A stretch of 64,000 bases of DNA from the NCBI RefSeq assembly GCF_025753855.1, contig NZ_JAOWPT010000001.1:583770-647769 (forward strand). The letters are read 5' to 3'. Of this stretch, positions 54,409-61,153 are shown piece by piece. The position numbers and the translations under genes were made by a program. Within the stretch, counting starts at the first letter, position 1. Every line of letters starts with the position of its first letter. The notes beneath the pieces are model-generated. The model searched no databases. It saw only the letters and a list, made by a program, of their open reading frames with translations, and had not been told where the DNA came from. Source of the stretch: Mesorhizobium sp. ZC-5. GTDB lineage: Bacteria; Pseudomonadota; Alphaproteobacteria; Rhizobiales; Rhizobiaceae.

Positions 54409-55539
54409 TCATCTGGGATCGTTGACAAGAAAGGCGCGCACAGGGGTTCCCGCAGCATAACCCTCACTGCTGGCTGAAATGGCAAGCCATGCGTCCGCCG
54501 AGCGCATCGCTTCCAAGGAGAAATCTCCAATCGCAAGCAGCCCCCAGCTGTCTTGTTCCTGCTTCAGGAGGACGATCTCGGCAACGCCGACCGTGGACGA
54601 GATTTTACGCGCCAGCGGCAGGATCACGCCTCGCCGGGCGGATCTGGCGGACAACCGATCAAGCACCGGCTGGACGAGCGCGAGAAAAGCAGCGAACGCC
54701 TGGTCCGGGGCGCCCGGCAGCGCCACGACCGGGATGGAATCGAGCCGGCCAATGGCGGCGGTTCGGCCGGGCTCGAGCGCGACGTTGTGGGCCAGCAGCG
54801 CTCCACATGCGCCAAGCGCCTCGGCCACGACATCCGCGCGCCCTGCCCCGGTGCCGCCGACCAGGATGACAAGATCGCCGCCCCGACTATCGAGCGCTCC
54901 GGCGAGGGAGGTTGCGTCCCGCACGACGGTTTCGATGTCGCCCACCACTGCGCCGCAAGCCCTGGCGCAATCGGCCATGAACCGTGCCGTCAACGTCTCG
55001 CCCGTCGGGGCAGCGATGTTAAGCATCCGTATGTGTGGCGCCCGCACCGCGATTTCGGCAACGCCCGCACTTTGCGCGACCAGCAGGTCGGCGGCACACA
55101 GACGCTCGCCCGCAATGACGAGCGGTCGGTCGGCGCCAATGTCTTCACCGGCGCGTCGCACACCCTGGCCGGGAGGTGCTTCGCCGAACACCTGGGCCAT
55201 CGGGCCAGATACGTCGACCAGACCGGCTTCGAGAATGCAGTCGCAACCCTGCGGCATCGGAGCGCCCGCGTCGACCCAGGGCGGCAGGGCCAACAATGGC
55301 AGCGGCGAATAGGTTGACGCACCGGCAAGGTCGAGCGCACGGAAAGCCCAACCATCTGTCTTCGCGGTATCGCGAGCGGGCAAGGCGTTGGCCAATGGGG
55401 GCATGGCGGCCCCGATGCATCCGAGCGCCAGCTCGAGAGGCACGAAACTTGGAGCGACCGGTGCCAGTCCCTCAAGCAGTATTGCGAGAGCCGCTTCAAG
55501 ACTGGTCAGCGCGGCGGTGGAAGGCTGCGTTCTTATCAT
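54409..55539 (-). CDS. Divergent MoeA-like protein, altered active-site motifs
   Basis: 376 residues. The MoeA fold is recognisable from AKTDGWAFRA (equivalent to the NSxxDGYA block, Asp kept), GAPMPQGCD, GQGVRRAGEDIGAD, VGGTGAGRADV and VALPGAPDQAFAAFLAL. The canonical TGDE motif is replaced by PTGETL, losing one Asp used by MoeA for metal or substrate, and the SGG loop becomes VGG. It could be a tungsten-adapted or non-catalytic partner of MoeA; this is inferred. It sits between tupA and the MoeA-PBP gene. Confidence 0.85.
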   Translation of the reverse strand: MIRTQPSTAALTSLEAALAILLEGLAPVAPSFVPLELALGCIGAAMPPLANALPARDTAKTDGWAFRALDLAGASTYSPLPLLALPPWVDAGAPMPQGCDCILEAGLVDVSGPMAQVFGEAPPGQGVRRAGEDIGADRPLVIAGERLCAADLLVAQSAGVAEIAVRAPHIRMLNIAAPTGETLTARFMADCARACGAVVGDIETVVRDATSLAGALDSRGGDLVILVGGTGAGRADVVAEALGACGALLAHNVALEPGRTAAIGRLDSIPVVALPGAPDQAFAAFLALVQPVLDRLSARSARRGVILPLARKISSTVGVAEIVLLKQEQDSWGLLAIGDFSLEAMRSADAWLAISASSEGYAAGTPVRAFLVNDPR

Positions 55540-55581
55540 GCCAGATCATGAAGCAGGCGCGAGCGGCTTTGCAAGTCGCCT

Positions 55582-56418
55582 TCAGGAGCGCTCCTGCTCC
55601 GCGTTGGGGAAGAACAACTGCTGACCGTCGATCTTGTATTCGCCGATCGCCTGCTGCCCTTCGGGTGAGATCAGCCAATCGATGAAGCTCTGGCCCAGAT
55701 CGCTCTTGACGTTTGGATGTTTCTGCGGATTGACGGCCATGACGCCGTACTGGTTGAACATCCTCTTGTCGCCCTCGACCGCAACGTCGAGCTCGCCGCG
55801 GTTCTTGAACGAAAGCCAGGTGGCGCGGTCGGAAAGCACATAGGCGTTCAAGGCCGCAGCGGTATTAAGCGCGGCTCCCATCCCCTGTCCGATCTCTTTG
55901 TACCATGGTCCCTTCTTGGCCGAGATATCGACGCCGGCTTCCTTCCAAAGCCGAAGCTCTGCCGAATGCGTGCCGGATCTGTCGCCACGCGAGACAAACG
56001 GCGCTTCCTTTGTCTGGATCGCCGCGAGAGCGGTCGCGATATCGGCGGTGCCACCGACGCCGGCTGGATCGCTTGCAGGTCCGATCAGCACGAAATCATT
56101 ATACATGACATCGAAGCGCTTCACGCCAAAGCCCTCCTCGAGGAACTTCTCTTCCTGTGCTTTGGCATGAACAAAAACGACGTCGGCATCACCCCGGCGG
56201 CCGGTATCGAGCGCCTGGCCGGTACCTTGCGCGACCACCTTCACGCCGATTTTCGTTTTTGCCTCGAACAGCGGCAGGATGTGATCGAACAGGCCGGAGT
56301 CTTGCGTGGAGGTCGTCGAGGCCACCACGATCGATTTTTCTTGTGCCAGGGCCGAAACCCCGCCCGTTGCAAGAAGGGCTAAGGCCGCAATGGCACCAAA
56401 CAGTCGGCGGTTCAGCAT
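55582..56418 (-). CDS. tupA: Tungstate ABC transporter, substrate-binding protein
   Basis: 278 residues from ATG at 56418, GGAG upstream. A signal peptide (cleavage about residue 25, after ALA) is followed by KSIVVASTTSTQDSGLFDHI, the TupA motif whose TTS residues bind the oxyanion. Later come GRRGDADVVFVHAKAQEEKF and VSRGDRSGTHSAEL, both typical of TupA. It should prefer tungstate over molybdate, as known for the family. Last of tupB-tupC-tupA, followed by the MoeA-like genes. Confidence 0.93.
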   Translation of the reverse strand: MLNRRLFGAIAALALLATGGVSALAQEKSIVVASTTSTQDSGLFDHILPLFEAKTKIGVKVVAQGTGQALDTGRRGDADVVFVHAKAQEEKFLEEGFGVKRFDVMYNDFVLIGPASDPAGVGGTADIATALAAIQTKEAPFVSRGDRSGTHSAELRLWKEAGVDISAKKGPWYKEIGQGMGAALNTAAALNAYVLSDRATWLSFKNRGELDVAVEGDKRMFNQYGVMAVNPQKHPNVKSDLGQSFIDWLISPEGQQAIGEYKIDGQQLFFPNAEQERS

Positions 56419-56437
56419 CGGGAGCTCCATTTCCAAG

Positions 56438-57160
56438 TCAAAGAACGAGGTCGCCGCGAACAAAGGCAGCCGCCTCTGGGGTGGAAGGGCAATCAAAGAA
56501 ATCCTGCACGCTGGCCTGCTCGCAAAGGCGGCCACGGACCAGGAAAATCACATCTCCCGCGAGACGGCGTACCTGTCCGAGATCGTGCGAAGCCATGATG
56601 ATCTTCGTCCCGGCCTGGGCGGCCATGCGAATGATATCTTCGACATGGCGTGTCGCGGCAGGGTCGAGGCTGGCAGTGGGCTCGTCAAGGACCAGAATTT
56701 CGGGCTCGCGAGCCAGAGCGCGGGCGAACGCCACACGCTGTTGTTCGCCGCCGGACAGGAGACGCGCGGGACGCGCAGCAAGGTCGAGCAGACCCACGCG
56801 ATCGAGCAGTTCCTCGGTACGCGCGGCGCGCCGACGGCGCGGACAACCGGCTTGGGCGAGCCCATAGGCAACATTGCCTGCGGCCGAGCGGCGCAGCATC
56901 ACCGGCTTCTGAAAGAGGATCGCGCGTCGCGTGTGGGCCGATTGTGTACGTCCGCCCCAGCTCACGCGTCCTTCGGACGGCTCTGCAAGTCCCATGCAAA
57001 GCCGCAGCAGCGATGTTTTGCCGGCACCGTTGGGCCCAAGCACGAGCGTCGGCATGCCGGAAGCGATCGTCAGGTCTAGGTGCTCGAGGATCGTCGTCGC
57101 GCCGGCCCTAAGCGAGACGTTGTCCAAAACGAGAGGAAGGTCGGAAAGCGAGGCGCGCAT
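56438..57160 (-). CDS. tupC: Tungstate ABC transporter, ATP-binding protein
   Basis: 240 residues from ATG at 57160, which overlaps the tupB stop by one base; an in-frame ATG at 57187 is possible. Walker A is GPNGAGKTS (about residues 40-48), signature LSGGEQQRVAFARAL (about 135-149), Walker B VLDEPTASLD, and the switch His is in MASHD. It powers tungstate uptake. Short for an ABC ATPase and without a molybdate-sensing TOBE domain, as expected for TupC. Confidence 0.92.
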   Translation of the reverse strand: MRASLSDLPLVLDNVSLRAGATTILEHLDLTIASGMPTLVLGPNGAGKTSLLRLCMGLAEPSEGRVSWGGRTQSAHTRRAILFQKPVMLRRSAAGNVAYGLAQAGCPRRRRAARTEELLDRVGLLDLAARPARLLSGGEQQRVAFARALAREPEILVLDEPTASLDPAATRHVEDIIRMAAQAGTKIIMASHDLGQVRRLAGDVIFLVRGRLCEQASVQDFFDCPSTPEAAAFVRGDLVL

Positions 57161-57894
57161 CAACAGCCGGCCCTTCGTTCCGACCATACCCGCAGTCCCC
57201 AGGCAGCGCCATTGATAGCCAAAATGAGACCGATCAGGAGAATGCCGAGTCCCATCGCGAGCGGCAGGTCCCCCTTCGAGGTTTCAAGAGCGATCGACGT
57301 CGTCATCGTTCGGGTAAAGCCGTCTATGTTGCCGCCCACGATCATTACGGTGCCGACTTCTGCTGCCGCCCGTCCGAAGCCGGCGAGCAGTGCGGTGATC
57401 AAACTGAAGCGGCTGTCCCATAGGAGGGTGGCGACGCGGCCCGCCGGGCCGACGCCCATCGCGGTAAGTTCGTCGCGATATTCATGCCACAAATCCTCGA
57501 TCGTCTGACGTGTCAGTGACGCAATGATGGGCAAAACAAGCAGCGCCTGAGCAATTACCATCGCGGCCGGTGTGAACAACAGACCGAACTCTCCGAGCGG
57601 CCCCGAACGCGAGAGCAGGAGATAAACGGTCAGGCCAACAACGACAGGCGGCAAGCCCATGAAACCATTGAGGATCACGACCAGCGTGGATCGTCCCGGA
57701 AAGCGCGTCAGCGCTAGAAACGCCCCCAGCGGCAGTCCGATTGCGACAGCTATGGCGACAGCGGCCAGGCTGACGGCCAAAGACAGGCTGACGATGGCGA
57801 CCAACGTCGCATCGCCGCTCGCGATCAACTGCCATGCACTGAGGCCTTCCGACATTCCAACCTGCCCGGACTTCCAATGCCAGTTGTGCTGCAT
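57160..57894 (-). CDS. tupB: Tungstate ABC transporter, permease
   Basis: 244 residues with five to six hydrophobic helices and an EAA loop near EYRDELTAMGVGPAGR (about residues 140-155). GFMGLPPVVVGLTVYLLLS is the TupB-like conserved stretch. First gene of the operon; the short spacer to the divergent regulator (57895-57951) contains repeated ATGCA words that could be an operator. The start may instead be the ATG at 57855. Confidence 0.92.
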   Translation of the reverse strand: MQHNWHWKSGQVGMSEGLSAWQLIASGDATLVAIVSLSLAVSLAAVAIAVAIGLPLGAFLALTRFPGRSTLVVILNGFMGLPPVVVGLTVYLLLSRSGPLGEFGLLFTPAAMVIAQALLVLPIIASLTRQTIEDLWHEYRDELTAMGVGPAGRVATLLWDSRFSLITALLAGFGRAAAEVGTVMIVGGNIDGFTRTMTTSIALETSKGDLPLAMGLGILLIGLILAINGAAWGLRVWSERRAGC

Positions 57895-57951
57895 TCATTT
57901 CGCTCTCGTCAAATAATTGAACACATGCAGGAATATGCATAAAGTCGCAGG

Positions 57952-58827
57952 ATGGATTTGCTCACGACATCGGAAGCTGCAGATTACCTGCGTCTTGGGG
58001 AACGCAAGCTCTACGAGCTGGTGGCTGAAAACCGTATCCCGTGCAGCAAGGTGACGGGCAAGTGGCTGTTTCCGCGCCACGAACTCGACCGCTGGGTCCT
58101 ATCCGGACTTGCACATCCCTTAGGAATGGTGCCGCCCGAACCACCGCCCATAGTCGGCGGCAGCCAGGACGAACTGCTCGAATGGAGCCTGCGCCAGGCC
58201 GGCACCGGCCTTGCCTCGCTGACAGAGGGCACCGCAAACGGCGTGGCGCGCCTGTTGCGCGGCGAAGTCGCCGCCGCTGCGATCCATTTCCACGGTGAGG
58301 CGGCCGATCCCAATGCGGATGCCGTGCGGTCGATGCCGCGGCTGCACGATGCAGTGCTGATTGGCTTTGTCCGTCGCGAGCAGGGATTGCTGCTGCCACC
58401 TGGCAACCCACGATCGCTCAACAGCCTTTCAGACGTCATTGAAAGCGGCTCCAGAATGGCGATGCGCCAGCCTGGCGCCGGGGCTCATATGCTGCTTGAT
58501 GCGCTGCTCGCCCGAGCGGGCGCCGACCAGAAGGATCTGAACCGGCCAGGCCCCCCCTGCCTGACAGGATCCGATCTCGCCGCCGCAGTGCGGATCGGCA
58601 GAGCCGATTGCGGTATCGCCACGCGCGCAGCCGCACGTGCAGCTGGGCTCGAATTCGTGCCGTTGGTATGGGAGAGTTTCGATCTGTTAATGCGGCAGCG
58701 GACCTATTTTCAGGCATCTATGCAGGTCCTGGTCCGGTTTTTGGCCGCAGACGACTTTCCCAGACGCGCCGCAGAACTCACGGGTTACGACGCTAGCTCG
58801 GCCGGACATATCCGGTTCTTCAACTAG
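57952..58827 (+). CDS. Excisionase-type HTH regulator with PBP-like ligand domain
   Basis: 291 residues. Residues 1-50 are a MerR/excisionase-like helix-turn-helix (LLTTSEAADYLRLGERKLYELV, KVTGKWLFPRHELDRW). Residues about 70-290 are a COG1910 PBP-like domain, with MRQPGAGAHMLLDALL aligning with the MoeA-PBP protein. Divergent from tupBCA, it probably regulates that operon by binding tungstate, molybdate or a pterin; the ligand is inferred. ATG at 57952 has an unusually close AGG upstream. Confidence 0.88.
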   Translation: MDLLTTSEAADYLRLGERKLYELVAENRIPCSKVTGKWLFPRHELDRWVLSGLAHPLGMVPPEPPPIVGGSQDELLEWSLRQAGTGLASLTEGTANGVARLLRGEVAAAAIHFHGEAADPNADAVRSMPRLHDAVLIGFVRREQGLLLPPGNPRSLNSLSDVIESGSRMAMRQPGAGAHMLLDALLARAGADQKDLNRPGPPCLTGSDLAAAVRIGRADCGIATRAAARAAGLEFVPLVWESFDLLMRQRTYFQASMQVLVRFLAADDFPRRAAELTGYDASSAGHIRFFN

Positions 58828-58855
58828 AGTGGCGCGACAGGCGCTGCCCTATCTT

Positions 58856-59062
58856 TCAGCCGAGGTCGATTTCGCCTTCGACGACGTGGTGAAGGCCGGC
58901 GCGTTCAGCCGTTATCACAGCTGTTACTGTCAAGCGCCCCTGGCCTTTCAGTCCTGCATCCGCCACGGCTTTTTCTATCTGCTGCTGTGACGTCACCCCG
59001 ACCTGCTTCAGGAACTTGCGCATTGATGCGTTGAAGGGATCGGTTTCCATGTTTTGAGTCAT
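58856..59062 (-). CDS. DUF6494 family small protein
   Basis: 68 residues from ATG at 59062 (MTQNMETDPF). FNASMRKFLKQVGVTSQQQIEKAV is the family's helical core and the C-terminus (LHHVVEGEIDLG) is beta-like. Soluble, no signal peptide. Function unknown. It converges with the regulator gene. Confidence 0.75.
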   Translation of the reverse strand: MTQNMETDPFNASMRKFLKQVGVTSQQQIEKAVADAGLKGQGRLTVTAVITAERAGLHHVVEGEIDLG

Positions 59063-59319
59063 AGGATCGCCTCTAATAGTTTGGATCGTGCAGCCAGCGG
59101 AACACGGAAAGGTATGGTGCGCAATGCATAAATGCTCGCAATGCCTTTGCTGGCAGCCCTTGTGCTCACCGGCGCGAAGGCGCACGACAGCGAGGTTAAC
59201 GCCGTCGCGACACTGAAGCGACCCCCAGCTTTTTTATGCTCCCGAACGCGAGGCCAGAATGGCGAGTCTGGGACTCGCCTTGCATCCGCCCTTTGAAGAG
59301 AAAACAGATATCGTCCGAA

Positions 59320-60516
59320 CTAAAAGCCCGCTGGCGCTGCTTCTACCAACTTCAGTTGCTTATCGGCCAGTTGATAGATTGGAAACAGTCGCTCGACAGA
59401 GCCATTGGATTGAAACCTGAAGAGACCGGTCGAACCTCGAAATCCAGACGTCCCCTGCAAGGTCGCAGGTTTCAGGCCCTGCGATCCCTTGGTGCGTACT
59501 ATGCCTGCAGCCAGTGCCATGGCGTCATAGGCGCAGGCGGCATCCAGAGAAATCGGCCGGCCATAGGCCTTGTTAAAGCGATCCGATATTTCCTGCATCG
59601 CGTGTTGGTCCGGGGCGGCGATGTAGACGCCGGAGAGCGCGGAATTCTGGTAGAGTCGCTTCGACCATCCAGTGGTGCCGAGGAAAATCGCCTCTGTGGA
59701 AAGTGCCCCGGTAGCCTTTGCAGCGGCAATTATGGCGGCCGGAGACGTTGGAAGAGCCATGATGAGTATAGCATCGGACTGAGCGATTTGAGGCTTGGCC
59801 TTGTCAAGAACATCACCGCCCCCACCATACTCGATAAGGTCGACGAGTTCAGCGCCAGCTCCGGCAAGGCCCCGGCTGAGCCTGTCGCCATGCGCTGCTC
59901 GATAACCCGGCGGCGCAATGGCAAGTATCCTCTTCTTTCCCCTGGCGACGGCGTAGCTAGAAACCTGGATGGCGCTGTCGGACTCATCCGACAAAAACGC
60001 GAAGACACCCTTGGGCCGTGGCCCAGAATTCGACACGAGTGCAAAGATTGGCAATCGGCCGGCTACGGCGGCGTCAACCGCAGTCACCTCCGATTGCGCG
60101 GTCGGACCGATGATCAACTTTGTCCCGGCAGCGATCGCCTCCGCTGCGTGCGTACTGGCGGCTGTCGGTTGTCCACCGGTATCGAAAACCGTCAAGGTAG
60201 CTGTGTTGGCCGCCAGATCCTTGGCGGCAAGAAGAGCTCCGTCCCGGAAATCCGCCGCTTGCGTGCCAGCCGTTCCCCCCGCCGCTATGGCAACGAGCAA
60301 AGCCACAGGAACACCTCCGGATCCTGCGGTTTGGTTCTCGTCCTGTTGCGCTGAGCTAGATGGCGCCGCTGCTACGCTATCCAGCGCGCCTGTCGGCGAC
60401 GCTGACTGGCATGCGCTTACCAGCACCAATCCGCAGAGCCCCAGGGCGGCTGACCTAAAGCGGCGCGAAAGTGTAACGATCACGTCAGTCGCCCACCCCG
60501 CGCCCGTCATAGCCAT
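59320..60516 (-). CDS. Lipoprotein with Leu/Ile/Val-binding (periplasmic-binding type I) fold
   Basis: 398 residues from ATG at 60516, GGGCGAG upstream (ATG 60510 also possible). The N-terminus ends in the lipobox LVSAC. Residues about 70-390 are a type I binding-protein fold (VPVALLVAIAAGG, IIGPTAQSEV, YDAMALAAGIV). It resembles penicillin-binding-protein activator (LpoA-like) lipoproteins of alphaproteobacteria more than amino-acid transport proteins, as no ABC genes are near. The exact role is not certain. Confidence 0.8.
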   Translation of the reverse strand: MAMTGAGWATDVIVTLSRRFRSAALGLCGLVLVSACQSASPTGALDSVAAAPSSSAQQDENQTAGSGGVPVALLVAIAAGGTAGTQAADFRDGALLAAKDLAANTATLTVFDTGGQPTAASTHAAEAIAAGTKLIIGPTAQSEVTAVDAAVAGRLPIFALVSNSGPRPKGVFAFLSDESDSAIQVSSYAVARGKKRILAIAPPGYRAAHGDRLSRGLAGAGAELVDLIEYGGGGDVLDKAKPQIAQSDAILIMALPTSPAAIIAAAKATGALSTEAIFLGTTGWSKRLYQNSALSGVYIAAPDQHAMQEISDRFNKAYGRPISLDAACAYDAMALAAGIVRTKGSQGLKPATLQGTSGFRGSTGLFRFQSNGSVERLFPIYQLADKQLKLVEAAPAGF

Positions 60517-60695
60517 CTCGCCCGAAAGTCTGCCTGGCTCTAATCGCCGGACCGAACTGAAAAGCGCGTCTCGTTGTGGCCAGTCCGGCACTTCATCGAG
60601 TTGTGCAGGGAACGCCATCATCATGGCGATGGGATCAAGCAAGATACTGCGCCCAAACCCGGCTTCATGCGGATGCAGTGTCCTCGGGGCCAATT

Positions 60696-61061
60696 TCAAT
60701 TCATGTATTGGACCATGCGCTCGTGGAAGCACTCGCATTTGTTGATATATTCGTCATCGCGATAGCTTGATTGAAGGTAGCCGTACGCCTTGCCGCATGC
60801 CACCTTGGCTTCTGAAGCCCAGACGAAGGCTGGCCGCGACGAATTAATCCACTCGGAGCTGTCCGCAACGGCCACGGACTCGTCCATCAGCCGAACGACC
60901 TCGCTTTCCAATTTGCTGTCTTCAGCGATTGAAATCAGTTCCGATGTGTTTGCGAGAGCGCACTGGGACGTGTCGACATACAGATCCGCTGCCTGCACCA
61001 TGGATACAGTCAACAAAAAGGAGAGGATCGCTCCCCCGGTGCGCGAAAAAACCGAAATCAT
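60696..61061 (-). CDS. Small secreted protein with four cysteines
   Basis: 121 residues from ATG at 61061, with GGAGGGGAACAA upstream. A signal peptide (about residues 1-25, ending MVQA/AD) precedes a soluble part with four Cys (QCALANTS, KVACGKAY, NKCECFHE). No known family is recognised; two disulfides are likely in the periplasm or outside. It lies upstream of the lipoprotein gene on the same strand, 180 bases apart. Confidence 0.6.
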   Translation of the reverse strand: MISVFSRTGGAILSFLLTVSMVQAADLYVDTSQCALANTSELISIAEDSKLESEVVRLMDESVAVADSSEWINSSRPAFVWASEAKVACGKAYGYLQSSYRDDEYINKCECFHERMVQYMN

Positions 61062-61153
61062 TTGTTCCCCTCCATTCAGCGTCATGGAACACGCTGCGGC
61101 CAGCCCCTAATATTACTGATACACTAACAGACAGAACTCAACATGGCTACGGG

